Source: Phycisphaerae bacterium
GTDB lineage: Bacteria > Planctomycetota > Phycisphaerae > Phycisphaerales > Phycisphaeraceae
Length of the DNA stretch: 64,000 nucleotides
Direction: 5' to 3'
Assembly: GCA_030425705.1 (NCBI GenBank)
Contig: JAUHZU010000013.1
Location: forward strand, 1 to 64,000
Position 1 is the first letter of the stretch. Each line of letters starts with the position of its first letter. Shown one piece after another: positions 17,703 through 26,884 of the stretch. The notes under the pieces are model-generated. The model saw only the letters and a program-made list of their open reading frames with translations, was not told the origin of the DNA and made no database searches. The position numbers and the translations under genes are program-made.

Positions 17703-19079
17703 CTAATCCAGGCCGTGGAACCAGCGGGACCAGCGCGGCTTCGGCGGGAGTTGGAGGATCCGGCCGTGGAACGACACGGGGATGGCGACCGCCTGCCCGG
17801 TGATCTCGCTGCGCATGACCGGGCCGAAGTATCGGGAGTCGGCCGAGTTATTGCGGTTGTCGCCGATCATGTAGTACGCGTCATCGCCGAGCGTGACCGG
17901 CCCGAAGGACGAGGTCATGAGCCGACGGAGCAGGCCCAGGCGCTCGTAGAGCCGCGCGGCGTCGGGGCCGAGGTTGGTTGGCCCGGCGTCGGTGAGCGTT
18001 GCCATCGTCAGCTCAGCGCTGGCGGTTTCGCCGTCGATTTCCCAGCCACCGCCGCTCACGCCGACGGTATGCCCGTTGCCAAGCGCGACAGCCGGCTGCC
18101 CGTGGTGTGGGGCGAGGTAGGCCTCGGCGAAGGTGTGATAGCTCACCTCGCGGTCGTCGACATACGGCACGCCCGCGCGGATCGCCAAACGCAGCACAGG
18201 GGGCTCGCCGATCTGCGCGAGTGCGGCCTCGACGGGGATCTGCTGGCCGCCGTTGGCGCGGACGCGCCCGCCCTCGGCCGAGAACTCTCTTCCGTCTGCA
18301 AAGCGGTAGCACGCCCAGTCGTCGATCCAGTTCTCGGGGATGTGCTGGATCGTTCGCGTCTCGCCCAGCAGCGTCTCCTCGAAGCGTTCGGTGATGCGTT
18401 GGGTGCGGTTGCCGCGCGCGTCGAAGACATCGGTGAGCGGTTGCGGGCTGGGGGTGGTATCCACATAGGTCGCGGAGGTGGGCGTGCCGTCTTTGGGGGT
18501 GAGGGTCATGACCCCGCCGCGGAGTTCGATCGTGTCGCCGGGCTGCGCGACGATGCGTTTGACCATGCGGACGCCGGTGACCGGGTTCCAGAAGGTGACG
18601 ATGTCGCCGCGGACGGGCGTGCCCCATTGCCAGCTCGGGAGCCCGTCGAGCGGGTTGTTCCACTGCAGCGGGGTGAAGGGCACGCCGATCTTCGGCCCCG
18701 ACAGCGGGACCTGCAGCGCGTAGGCCATCTTGTTGACGAGGATGCGGTCGCCGGTGAGGACGGTGGGCTCCATCGAGCCCGAGGGCACGTCGTTCCAGTC
18801 GATGATGGTGGACCGGAGCAGGGCGACGACGATGAAGACCGTGCCGATCGGCTTGATCCAGCCGTGCCAGAGCTTGCCGCCAAAGGTGGTGGGCTCAGGC
18901 TTACCTTTCTTGTTTTTCTTCTTTGCCGACCCCGCATCGGTCGCGGGCTCCGCCGCGGTCGGCTCGGCCTCGGGGGCAGTCTTTGGCTTGTCACCGACGA
19001 CCGCGGCGATCAGCTCGTCGGCCCGGTCCGTGTCCTGCTCGGGCTCGCGCGGGGTCGGCACGTCGTTCGCATCGGTCAT
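17703..19079 (-). CDS. lepB: Signal peptidase I with large insertion
   Basis: Cleaves signal peptides at the outer face of the membrane. A ~65-residue charged cytoplasmic start (Lys/Glu-rich) leads into one membrane helix (about 76-95). Box B is PSGSMEP with nucleophile Ser102; the general base is Lys174 in MVKRIVAQPGD; box E is MIGDNRNNSADSRYFG (406-417). The spacing from Lys to GDN is about 230 residues, far more than in E. coli or Bacillus enzymes, so a ~150-residue extra domain sits in the periplasmic part. It lies downstream of an anchored protein, ftsY and nusB on the same strand. ATG 19079 is taken because the frame above it is unlike any Lep. Confidence 0.95.
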   Translation of the reverse strand: MTDANDVPTPREPEQDTDRADELIAAVVGDKPKTAPEAEPTAAEPATDAGSAKKKNKKGKPEPTTFGGKLWHGWIKPIGTVFIVVALLRSTIIDWNDVPSGSMEPTVLTGDRILVNKMAYALQVPLSGPKIGVPFTPLQWNNPLDGLPSWQWGTPVRGDIVTFWNPVTGVRMVKRIVAQPGDTIELRGGVMTLTPKDGTPTSATYVDTTPSPQPLTDVFDARGNRTQRITERFEETLLGETRTIQHIPENWIDDWACYRFADGREFSAEGGRVRANGGQQIPVEAALAQIGEPPVLRLAIRAGVPYVDDREVSYHTFAEAYLAPHHGQPAVALGNGHTVGVSGGGWEIDGETASAELTMATLTDAGPTNLGPDAARLYERLGLLRRLMTSSFGPVTLGDDAYYMIGDNRNNSADSRYFGPVMRSEITGQAVAIPVSFHGRILQLPPKPRWSRWFHGLD

Positions 19080-19107
19080 CGGGCGGGGCTCACAAAGCGG
19101 CGGCGGG

Positions 19108-19797
19108 CTACGGCGAGCCCGGCGGGGCGGGCTCCGTCTCAGGGGATTGTATCGGCTGGTCTGTCGCCCCTGTTTCCCCCTCGGCTGCCGGCACCTCGCG
19201 GAATAGGTCCGGACGCGGCACCAGCACCACACCCCCGCCCTCTGATCCGCCGGAGGCCTCTGCCTCCAGGTGCAGCCCCGTCACAGTCTGCTCGGCGAAG
19301 GGTCCGTCGAGGAGCACGAGCTCCGCGATGTATGGCGTCTGCCGGTTGTGCGCGTCGTGGATCAGCCGGCTGAACCGTATGCGCGTGCCGGCCTCGACGA
19401 TGCCCAGGATGTCGGGGTACCGGCCCGGGTCGTTCTTCGCGTCCGCGAGGAGGGGGACCAGCCGGCGGTTGAGCGTGTCGCGCGGCAGGCCGTCGCGGTC
19501 GGGGAACAGCACCACCGCCCGCGTCGGGTCGGCGTGGGTCGTGACGCCTAGCAGCAGGTCCTGCTCCAGCACATACACCCGGCCGGGCTCGAAGCGGTGC
19601 GTGACATCCGCCGTCGTCGCGTCCTGCACCGTCGTGCCCAGCTGCACATCAAGCGCCGAGATCAGCCCCCAGCCCAGCAGCACCGCGACCAGCAGGAACA
19701 CCAGCACGCCAAGCACCGGCCCGCCGAGCATGTCGCGCGAGGGCCCGCGGCGGGCCGTCGGTTTGCCGGGGGTGTCGGGTGTGTGGGGGTCGGTCAT
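19108..19797 (-). CDS. Single-pass membrane protein of unknown function
   Basis: 229 residues: a polar start with many Pro/Thr, one membrane helix (about 29-48, GVLVFLLVAVLLGWGLISAL), then an extracytoplasmic domain of about 150 residues with alternating strands (VYVLEQDLLLGVTTHADPTRAVVLFPDRDGLP is split by short loops) and a Pro/Gly/Glu-rich tail. No Cys and no recognisable catalytic motif. It lies between ftsY (upstream) and lepB (28 bases downstream) on the same strand, which hints at a link with secretion, though this is only context. Confidence 0.65.
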   Translation of the reverse strand: MTDPHTPDTPGKPTARRGPSRDMLGGPVLGVLVFLLVAVLLGWGLISALDVQLGTTVQDATTADVTHRFEPGRVYVLEQDLLLGVTTHADPTRAVVLFPDRDGLPRDTLNRRLVPLLADAKNDPGRYPDILGIVEAGTRIRFSRLIHDAHNRQTPYIAELVLLDGPFAEQTVTGLHLEAEASGGSEGGGVVLVPRPDLFREVPAAEGETGATDQPIQSPETEPAPPGSP

Positions 19798-19834
19798 CGG
19801 TGAAAGACTCGTCCGGGTCGAAGGCGCTTAGCCA

Positions 19835-20764
19835 TCACGCTTCGAACATGGCTTCGACGAAGCGGCCGGGCTCGAAGGGCTCGACATCGTCGGGGGTTTC
19901 GCCGACGCCGATGAACTTGACCGGGAGGTTGAGCAGCTCGCGGATGGCGATGACGATGCCGCCGCGGGCGCTGCCGTCGAGCTTGCTGAGGAAGATGCCG
20001 GTGACGTCGGTGGACTGCGCGAACTCGCGCGCCTGGTTCACGCCGTTCTGCCCGGTCGTCGCGTCGATGACCAGGAGCACTTCGTGCGGCGCGTCGGGGA
20101 GCTGCTTCTGCACGACCCGGCGGATCTTGGCCAGCTGGTCCATCAGGTGCGACTGCGTGTGCAGCCGGCCTGCGGTGTCGAGGATCAGGATGTCTACCTT
20201 GCGGGCGATCGCCGCCTGCGTCGCGTCGAACGCCACCGCCGCGGGGTCGCCGCCTTGCTGGCCCTTCACCACCTCCACGCCCAGCCGGCCCGACCAGACC
20301 TCGAGCTGCTCCACCGCCGCGGCACGGAACGTGTCGCACGCACCCAGCAGGACGCTCTTGCCCTCGTCACGAAGGGACTTGCAGATCTTCGCGATCGACG
20401 TCGTCTTGCCCGCGCCGTTGATGCCGCACACGAGGATCACCGTCGGCCCGCTGCCCGGCTCGGCCATGCGCAGCGAGCGATCCTCGGCCGGGAAGTACGC
20501 CGCGAGCTGCTCCTTGAGCATCTCCAGCGCCTGGTCGCCGTTGTCGATCTCCCCGCGCTCCCAGCCGGCCTCGATGTCTTTGCGCAGCTCGATGGCGGTT
20601 TTGATGCCGATATCCGCCTGGATCATCGCTTTCTCGAGGTCGCGCAGCAGCTGCTTACTCAGCGGCTTGCCCGAGAGGATGGTGGTGATGGCCACGCCCG
20701 TGCCCTCGCGGGTCTTGCGGAGGCCGGAGACGAGCTTGCCGACGGTGGAGCGGAATAGTCCCAT
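19835..20764 (-). CDS. ftsY: Signal recognition particle receptor
   Basis: GTPase receptor that docks SRP-ribosome complexes at the membrane. 309 residues: an N domain (1-~100) and G domain with P-loop GINGAGKTT (113-122), GACDTFRAAAVEQL, DTAGRLHTQSHLM, TKLD-equivalent SKLDGSARGG, and C-terminal GVGETPDDVEPFEPGRFVEAMF. The acidic A domain of the E. coli protein is missing, as in many bacteria. It is downstream of nusB on the minus strand. Confidence 0.97.
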   Translation of the reverse strand: MGLFRSTVGKLVSGLRKTREGTGVAITTILSGKPLSKQLLRDLEKAMIQADIGIKTAIELRKDIEAGWERGEIDNGDQALEMLKEQLAAYFPAEDRSLRMAEPGSGPTVILVCGINGAGKTTSIAKICKSLRDEGKSVLLGACDTFRAAAVEQLEVWSGRLGVEVVKGQQGGDPAAVAFDATQAAIARKVDILILDTAGRLHTQSHLMDQLAKIRRVVQKQLPDAPHEVLLVIDATTGQNGVNQAREFAQSTDVTGIFLSKLDGSARGGIVIAIRELLNLPVKFIGVGETPDDVEPFEPGRFVEAMFEA

Positions 20765-20841
20765 GGGAAAAGCAGGGGCGAGGAGCGAGGATCGTGGAAT
20801 GTAGTCAGCGGTACGTGGCGGGGGGCGTCGCGGCGTCAGGA

Positions 20842-21330
20842 TTACCCGCCGATGGCGTCGTCCAGCCAGGCGTCAGCGCTCGGTTTGGCCGGGGGGGCGG
20901 GCATCGGCTCGGGGGTCTGGCCGGCGTGTTGCCTGGCGATTTTGTCGAGGACGCCGTTGATGAAGGCGGGGGACTGCTCGGCGGCGAACTGCTTGGCGAG
21001 CTCGACGGCCTCGTTGATCGCGACGCCGACGGGGCTACGGCCAGTCGCGATCTCGAAGTACGCCAAGCGCAGGATCGCGCGGTCGACCGGCGGCTGGCGG
21101 TGGGTCGGCCAGTCGGGGGCGAGGGTGGCGACGGCTCGGTCGGCGGCGTCGCGCGTCCCCCAGGCCTGGAGCCCAAGCCCGGCGGCTTCGAGGCGCGTTG
21201 GGGCGTCGTCGTGCTCGTCGTCGAGGTGCTCGGCGAGGGTGTCGGGGGTGGGGGGGTTCTCGGTGCCACGCAGGTCCAACTGGTAGAGGACCTGCATGGC
21301 GAGCCGGCGGATGTCGCGTCGCTTGGGCAT
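20842..21330 (-). CDS. nusB: Transcription antitermination factor NusB
   Basis: All-helical RNA-binding protein of the ribosomal antitermination complex. The start [17 protein letters not shown] is the family's hallmark; later motifs are [24 protein letters not shown] and [11 protein letters not shown]. The 162 residues carry a ~20-residue Pro-rich tail. ATG 21330 is chosen because it begins the conserved part, seven codons inside the longer open frame. It probably leads a unit with ftsY, the anchored protein and lepB. Confidence 0.95.
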   Translation of the reverse strand: MPKRRDIRRLAMQVLYQLDLRGTENPPTPDTLAEHLDDEHDDAPTRLEAAGLGLQAWGTRDAADRAVATLAPDWPTHRQPPVDRAILRLAYFEIATGRSPVGVAINEAVELAKQFAAEQSPAFINGVLDKIARQHAGQTPEPMPAPPAKPSADAWLDDAIGG

Positions 21331-21448
21331 CGCGGTAGTGTAGCGGGCCAAGCGTGGGGCAGGGCCGGCGCTGCTTCTACAGGGCCAAAAGACAAGGTGA
21401 CACGCCGCCGGGGAGTCGAGGAACCGGGGCGTGCCACCCGGTCAAGAC

Positions 21449-21476
21449 AGACGCCCGGCGGTGAGGCCGGGCGTCT
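21449..21476 (-). terminator. Probable terminator after PEP-CTERM-like gene
   Basis: A perfect 11-bp stem (21449-21459 with 21466-21476) with a 6-base loop lies 28 bases past the stop of the minus-strand gene at 21504. The following T tract is weak (TCTTG). Confidence 0.6.
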
Positions 21477-21503
21477 GCGGGGTAGCCGGGGTTGCGTGTT
21501 GGA

Positions 21504-22169
21504 TCAGGCGTTGCGTCGGCGGCGACGGACGCCCAGCCCGCCGAGTAGCGCGAGCCCGAGGCCGGCCGCGCCGGGGGTCGGGACGGCGGTGCCGCAGCAG
21601 TTGTCGGCGTTGATCGTGGCCTTGGACTTCCAGCTGTTGATCTTGTTGAAGGAAGTCGTGTAGGTCGAGCCGTTCTCGAAGGTGACGGTGAAGCCGACGT
21701 CCCGGCTGCCCACGTCGCCGCCATCGTTGTCGCCCAGGCTGTCGGTGTCGGCACCGAAGCGGATGCTGTCGCCCACGCCGAAGGAGCCGGCGGCGAAGCT
21801 GATGGTCAGCGTCGAGGTGTCGCCGGAGTCCGGGGTGAAGGTGACGTCGGAGCTGCTGATGCCGTTCAGCGAGCCGATGACCGGGCCGTACGAGTTGCTG
21901 CCGGACAGGTCGAAGTAGGCGTTGGCGTCGGAGCCGGCCTGCAGATCGATGGTGACGGACTGGATAAACCCGGTGTCGCAGCCGCTGAGGAAGCTGATGC
22001 CCCAGAAGTCGTCATCGCAGTAGCTGTCCGAGCCGTGGGCGTCGGCGACGATGTAGCACCCGTCGGTCGGAGGGCACGGGGGCGGGGGGTAGTTCCAGGT
22101 GGCGTGCGATTGACCGGCCGCAAGAACGGCGGCGGCGGCGGCGCCCATCAGGGTGAATCGTGCGTTCAT
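21504..22169 (-). CDS. Secreted protein with PEP-CTERM-like sorting tail (PTPG type)
   Basis: 221 residues. Signal peptide about 1-23 (AAAAAVLAAGQSHA). The mature part is Asp/Gly/Ser-rich and beta-rich with several Cys (PPCPPTDGC, YCDDDFW, SGCDTG, NCCGT), suggesting disulfides. The tail VPTPGAAGLGLALLGGLG plus RRRRR fits PEP-CTERM/MYXO-CTERM-like sorting signals: a small motif, a membrane helix and a basic end, with PTPG in place of PEP. Such tails are processed by exosortase-type enzymes; none is encoded here. GGGAGAGAAG precedes ATG 22169. It is probably an extracellular matrix or surface protein. Confidence 0.75.
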   Translation of the reverse strand: MNARFTLMGAAAAAVLAAGQSHATWNYPPPPCPPTDGCYIVADAHGSDSYCDDDFWGISFLSGCDTGFIQSVTIDLQAGSDANAYFDLSGSNSYGPVIGSLNGISSSDVTFTPDSGDTSTLTISFAAGSFGVGDSIRFGADTDSLGDNDGGDVGSRDVGFTVTFENGSTYTTSFNKINSWKSKATINADNCCGTAVPTPGAAGLGLALLGGLGVRRRRRNA

Positions 22170-22448
22170 CTCTTCTCTCCCAAGTCGAGTGATCGATAAC
22201 AGAACAAAACAATGTGCGGACCGGAACAGCCCGAACCCGCGGATAAACCAGTTGTGAGGAATCAGAAACACGGCGGAGATGCTTGCCGGTCTGGCCCCGC
22301 CCACTGACCTTAAGGTACCACGTTCCATGGACCAGGCGCGGACAACCCTCAATCACCTAAGCGAATTGCAGACTGGCGAACGGTTGTAACGATCAGGAAG
22401 AACGGACAAGGCAGACAAGCTGGGCGGCTTATTGAAAACGGGTAACGC

Positions 22449-22919
22449 TCAACGCTGATCCAGGGCCTGCATCAGGTTCGCCATCTCCGCCGCGGCCAGC
22501 ATCGCGGACCGGCCCTGGTTGCCGAGCTTCGCACCGGCGCGGTGGATCGCCTGCTCCAGGTTGTCGCAGGTCAACACGCCGAAGATGCACGGCACGCCGG
22601 TCTGCACATTGACGTCCTTCACCCCTTTGGCTGTCTGCTCGACCACCGCGTCGTAGTGCTTGGTCTCGCCGCGGATCACGCAGCCCAGGCAGACCACCGC
22701 GGCGAAGTCGCCCGACTCGGCGAGCTTTTTGGCGGTCACCGGCAGCTCGAACGAGCCGGGGACGTGGCAGACGGTGAGGTGGTCGTCGTCGCCGCCGAGC
22801 ATCCGCCACGTATCGCGGGCGGCGGCGAGCATCTGGCCGACGATGAACTCGTTGAACCGCCCGCAGACGATCGCGATCCGGTGGTCGCCGGGCGTCAGCT
22901 TGGCTAGGACCTCTTGCAT
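22449..22919 (-). CDS. ribH: 6,7-dimethyl-8-ribityllumazine synthase
   Basis: Penultimate step of riboflavin synthesis. 156 residues with all signatures: RFNEFIVGQML, VPGSFELP, GCVIRGETKHYD with catalytic His88, and FGVLTCDN. ATG 22919 is preferred to a GTG two codons upstream. No FMN-riboswitch-like leader was seen upstream, and no other rib gene is in the window. Confidence 0.97.
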   Translation of the reverse strand: MQEVLAKLTPGDHRIAIVCGRFNEFIVGQMLAAARDTWRMLGGDDDHLTVCHVPGSFELPVTAKKLAESGDFAAVVCLGCVIRGETKHYDAVVEQTAKGVKDVNVQTGVPCIFGVLTCDNLEQAIHRAGAKLGNQGRSAMLAAAEMANLMQALDQR

Positions 22920-23123
22920 GAGCACAAAACAGGGTTGGGGGGCAGGGCGCGAGGGGTACGGCCCGGCAGTGTAGCAGCCGGCCGGCCGGAACCCGATCCG
23001 ATTTCACCGTTAAACTGTAAGACCATGGGCGAACCAGGGTGTCTATGGGGGGACGTCGTTCCCGATAGGTGCCGAGTGAATCCAGCACCGCCCCACAGGC
23101 GAAACACGCATCAAGGAAGCCGC

Positions 23124-25970
23124 ATGCCGAAGCCCCGACAGACCCTTGCCTTCGCCATGATGATCGCCCTCGGCTGGCTGGTCGCCCCGCTCGCCGCGCA
23201 GCAGGGCGACCGCGAAGGGCACGTCATGGACGACCCGCCGGCAGACCTGGAGATCCCCCCGGCCCCGGTCGTGCCGCCCGACGAGGCGCTGGCGACCTTC
23301 GAGGTCGTCGAGGGCTTCGAGCTACAGCTCGTCGCGGCCGAGCCCCTGGTCCACGACCCGGTGTGCATGGCCTGGGACGAGGACGGCCGGCTCTGGGTCT
23401 GCGAGATGCGCGGCTACATGCTCGACGCCGACGGCAGCAACGAGAACGACCCCAGCGGCTACATCGTCATCCTCGACGACACCGACGGCGACGGTGTCAT
23501 GGACACGCGCACCGAGTTCCTCGACGGCATCGTCCTGCCCCGCGCGATCGGATTCGCCAAGGACGGCATGCTCTACGCCGACCAGAACCAGCTCTACTTC
23601 GTCCGCATCAACCCCGACGGCACGGCCGGGGCGCGGCGGGTCATCGACCGCAACTACGCCGGAGGCGGTAACGTCGAGCACCGCGCCAACGGCCTGCTGT
23701 ACGGTCTCGACAACTGGTACTACAACGCCAAGAGCTCTTCCCGATACCAGTTCCGCTCCGGGCGCTGGCTGGAGAGCCCCACCGAAGGCCGCGGGCAGTG
23801 GGGCATTACCCAGGACGACCAGGGCCGGCTGCTGGCCAACGACAACTCCAACTTCATCCACGGCGAGCTGCTCCCCCCCGGCGCGACGATCCGCAACCCC
23901 AACTTCTCCTTCGGCAACCGGCCGTTCTACCGCACGGCCCGCGCGACCCACCCCGTCCGCGTCACGCCTGGTGCGAACCGCGGTTACCAGGAGTCCACCG
24001 TCAGTCACGAGACCTGGAAGCTCGTTAACGTCACCGGCGCCAGCGGGCCGGTCATCTACCGCGGCGACCAGTTCCCCGACGAGTTTTACGGCAATGTCTT
24101 CATCCCCGAGCCCGTCGGCAACCTGCTCAAGCGCGTGGTCCTGACCGAGGACGATGGCCGGATCACCGCGACTCACGCCTACCCCGACCGCGAGTTCGTC
24201 GCGTCGCACGACGAACGCAGCCGGTTCGTCAACACCAACAACGCGCCCGACGGCACGCTGTATGTCGTGGATATGTACCGCGGGATCATCCAGCACAAGG
24301 AGTACGTTACGTCGTTCCTCCGCCGGCAGATCGAGGCCCGCGGCCTCGCCGCGCCTGTCGGGCTCGGCCGGATCTACCGCGTGGTTTACACGGGCAACCC
24401 GGTTTCCGATGAGCGGCCGCGCATGTCCGGGCAGGACAGCACGGAACTGGTCGGCTACCTCACCCGTAAAAACGCCTGGTGGCGGCACACGGCCCAGCGC
24501 GTCCTCGTGCAGCGGCGCGACCCCGCGTCCGTCCCAGCGCTGAAGGCACTGGCGGCCGACCACAGCAGCCCGTTTGGGCAAACCCACGCGTTGTGGACGC
24601 TGCAAGGCATCGGCGAGCTGGACATCGCCACCCTCGAGGCCGCCGCGGGCAGCACCAACCCGGGTGTCCGCGCCCAGGTGATCCGCCTCGCCGAGCTCTT
24701 CGCGGAGATCGAGGACGGGGTCTATGCCGGCCGGGCGTTGGCGATCCTGTCGTTTTACAACACACAGCCGAGCTTCAACACCGACCTGCATTTAGCGCTC
24801 TCGGCCGGTGTTCTCGCGGGGATCGATACGCCCGAGGGTTACGACCTGCTGTTGTCGGTCCTGGATCGCCGGGGCGACGTGCCGATCTTCCGTCAGGCGG
24901 TGGTCAGCGGGCTGCGCGGCAAGGAGGCGGTGATGCTCGCCCGGGTGACCGAGCACGGGGGCGGTCCGATCGTCGCCGAGCTTTCTGCCGCGCTGGTCAA
25001 GGCCGTGGAGCGTGGCGACCTGTCGATCGGGTCGCTGGTGGAGCTGATCGATTCGGACATGTTCGATGACAAGCCCGAGCAGCGGCTGGACCTGCTGGGT
25101 ACGCTCGGCCAGAAGATGGTCGAGCTGCGTCACGAGGATGTAGCGCTATTGCTGATCGACCGCATGAGCGCGCCCGACGCGCCCGAGGCCGAGGCCGCCG
25201 CCATTCTGGCGGGCATGCAGCGGGGGATGACGGCCCGGCACAACCCGATCCAGATCGATGGCGAGCCGGAGGTTTTTCAGCGCTGGCGTGCCCAGCCGCC
25301 CGCGGCACTGGCCGAGTTCATGCCGCTGCTGGAGGAGGGGCAGGTCTTCCGCTTCGAGAAGGTGCTGATCTCCGACGAACTCGCGGCGGTGATCGAGCAC
25401 GGCCGGTTGCGGTTTGAGTCGTTCTGCTCCGAGTGCCACGGCTCGGACGGCGCGGGCAAGTTCAGCCAGGGCCCGCCGCTGGTCGGGTCCGAATGGGTGC
25501 ACGGCAACTCGCGGATGCTTGGTGCGCTGGTGCTGCATGGTGTGGGGGGGCCGATCGAGGTCGCGGGCACGGTCTACCGCGCCCAGGCCGGGCCCGGCGA
25601 GGTCGAGGTCCAACCCGAGATGGTCGGCTTCGTGAACAACGAGCACGTCAACGACTACGACCTCGCCGCGATCCTGACCTACATCCGCAACGCCTGGGGC
25701 AACAGCGCCCCCCAGATCACCGAAGACGTGATTGTCCGCATGCGTGAAGAGACCGCCGGCCGAGACGGCTCCTACACCCCCGCGGAGCTCAAGCGGTTCA
25801 CACCGTTTGAGGACGAGGTCCTGGCCGAGGCACCCGATGTCCCCAAGCGCTCCGTGGCCTCGCCGGGCTGGCTCAACCACCGGCCGGCGGGCATGGCGGT
25901 CATGCTGCTGGGTGTGCTGCTCCCGCTGATCGGCTTCGCGGGGCTGACCTATTTCGTCAACCGCGCATGA
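23124..25970 (+). CDS. PVC-type membrane-bound dehydrogenase/haem protein
   Basis: 948 residues. A signal peptide (1-~22) is followed by a beta-propeller 'membrane-bound dehydrogenase' domain (~50-450: VCMAWDEDGRLWVCEMRGY, NAPDGTLYVVDMYRGIIQHKEY), a helical HEAT-like region (~460-740) and a cytochrome c domain with a haem site CSECH (Cys768, Cys771, His772). A C-terminal membrane helix follows (~925-945). These very large proteins are typical of planctomycetes and Verrucomicrobia and probably oxidise sugars or carbohydrate derivatives in the periplasm; the substrate is unknown. AAGGAAG precedes ATG 23124. Confidence 0.93.
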   Translation: MPKPRQTLAFAMMIALGWLVAPLAAQQGDREGHVMDDPPADLEIPPAPVVPPDEALATFEVVEGFELQLVAAEPLVHDPVCMAWDEDGRLWVCEMRGYMLDADGSNENDPSGYIVILDDTDGDGVMDTRTEFLDGIVLPRAIGFAKDGMLYADQNQLYFVRINPDGTAGARRVIDRNYAGGGNVEHRANGLLYGLDNWYYNAKSSSRYQFRSGRWLESPTEGRGQWGITQDDQGRLLANDNSNFIHGELLPPGATIRNPNFSFGNRPFYRTARATHPVRVTPGANRGYQESTVSHETWKLVNVTGASGPVIYRGDQFPDEFYGNVFIPEPVGNLLKRVVLTEDDGRITATHAYPDREFVASHDERSRFVNTNNAPDGTLYVVDMYRGIIQHKEYVTSFLRRQIEARGLAAPVGLGRIYRVVYTGNPVSDERPRMSGQDSTELVGYLTRKNAWWRHTAQRVLVQRRDPASVPALKALAADHSSPFGQTHALWTLQGIGELDIATLEAAAGSTNPGVRAQVIRLAELFAEIEDGVYAGRALAILSFYNTQPSFNTDLHLALSAGVLAGIDTPEGYDLLLSVLDRRGDVPIFRQAVVSGLRGKEAVMLARVTEHGGGPIVAELSAALVKAVERGDLSIGSLVELIDSDMFDDKPEQRLDLLGTLGQKMVELRHEDVALLLIDRMSAPDAPEAEAAAILAGMQRGMTARHNPIQIDGEPEVFQRWRAQPPAALAEFMPLLEEGQVFRFEKVLISDELAAVIEHGRLRFESFCSECHGSDGAGKFSQGPPLVGSEWVHGNSRMLGALVLHGVGGPIEVAGTVYRAQAGPGEVEVQPEMVGFVNNEHVNDYDLAAILTYIRNAWGNSAPQITEDVIVRMREETAGRDGSYTPAELKRFTPFEDEVLAEAPDVPKRSVASPGWLNHRPAGMAVMLLGVLLPLIGFAGLTYFVNRA

Positions 25971-25972
25971 CA

Positions 25973-26002
25973 ACGCCGGGCGTCTCGGCGCACACCCGGC
26001 GT
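25973..26002. terminator. Hairpin between convergent genes
   Basis: An 8-bp stem (25973-25980 with 25995-26002) and 14-base loop fill the 33-base gap between two convergent genes. No T tract; could serve both strands. Confidence 0.4.
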
Positions 26003-26003
26003 G

Positions 26004-26432
26004 TCAGCCGTTGTCCTGTCCGCCGTCCTTGCCTTTGCGCTTGCGTTTCTTCCGCTTGGCACAGGATGAGCAGGCAGGCGTGTTATCTTTCCGCTTCTTC
26101 GGGTCCAGCGCGGCGAAGGCAGCCTTGCCGAACCGCTTGTCGAGGCGGCGCAGCGTGACTTGGCGGACGTCCAGCGTCGGGTGCCCGCCCACGGCCGAGC
26201 GGGTCAGGATGAACGGCAGGCACACGGCGGCGACGCGGTAGCAGAGCCCCGATTCGTCCGGGATCATGCGGATCGTCTGTGGCCGCAGCACATCGCCCGG
26301 CGTGAAGGTGTCCAGGGGGACGAGCTGGTAGGTCCGGTGGGCCACGGTGACGTAGTCGCCGACGCGCAGGTCGTCGGGGGCGACGGCCTGGCTGGTGGTG
26401 GGGACGGTGGTCGGGGTCTTGGTGGTGCTCAT
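26004..26432 (-). CDS. Conserved hypothetical protein with Lys/Arg-rich CxxC tail
   Basis: 142 residues. A Thr/Pro-rich start is followed by DLRVGDYVTVAHRTYQLVPLD, a small beta-barrel-like segment, then PFILTRSAVGGHPTLDVRQVTLRRLDKRF. The C-terminal ~30 residues are strongly basic and hold a single CxxC (CSSC followed by AKRKKRKRKGK), possibly a nucleic-acid-binding tail or half a metal site. No signal peptide. Function not recognised. It ends 33 bases from the convergent haem-protein gene. Confidence 0.65.
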   Translation of the reverse strand: MSTTKTPTTVPTTSQAVAPDDLRVGDYVTVAHRTYQLVPLDTFTPGDVLRPQTIRMIPDESGLCYRVAAVCLPFILTRSAVGGHPTLDVRQVTLRRLDKRFGKAAFAALDPKKRKDNTPACSSCAKRKKRKRKGKDGGQDNG

Positions 26433-26884
26433 GGCGTATCGCCTCGGCGGCCGCGGTGGGGCGGCGGCGCGTTCAAGGGACCGCGCCCAGCGGCGCAGGC
26501 CGGTGGACGGCGCAGTGGGTCCGCGGGGTCGGGAATGGGTTGGCCCAGGGCCGGCGGCGAGCGCGGGGTCGCCGGCCGGTGGCGAACGAGGCGCGCGGGA
26601 TCAGCCCGTGGCGGGGCGGCGTCGGAGATCGGTGGTGGATGCACGCATGGCGGTGTCCTTCTCGGCCCAGCAGGCCGGGCGAGTGAGCATAACCGCACCC
26701 GGTGCCGCGCCAACCCCCGGCCCGGTACGGGGCCGAGGGTTTGGAGATTCCGCGCCAGACGTGGCCGCGCCCTACGCCCCGCCCCCGTGATTGCGGGCTC
26801 ACCCCGCGTGGCTATCATGGCCGACCCGGCACCCCGCGTGCCCGAGACCCGCACCCCACCCCGCAAACCACCAAGGACCCCACC
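26433..26884. other. 452-base intergenic stretch with one possible mini-ORF
   Basis: This divergent region between the basic-tail protein and mdh is very GC-rich and holds no convincing gene. On the minus strand, 26601-26648 encodes a 15-residue reading frame (MRASTTDLRRRPATG) with AGAAGGA seven bases before its ATG. It might be a leader peptide, but there is no other support. An AAGGA ribosome site for mdh lies at about 26873. Confidence 0.3.

Noticed and set aside
22920-23123. FMN riboswitch upstream of ribH
   Set aside because: The ~200 bases upstream on the minus strand hold no RFN-like set of conserved helices; only a CCGGCCGGCCGG palindrome was seen.
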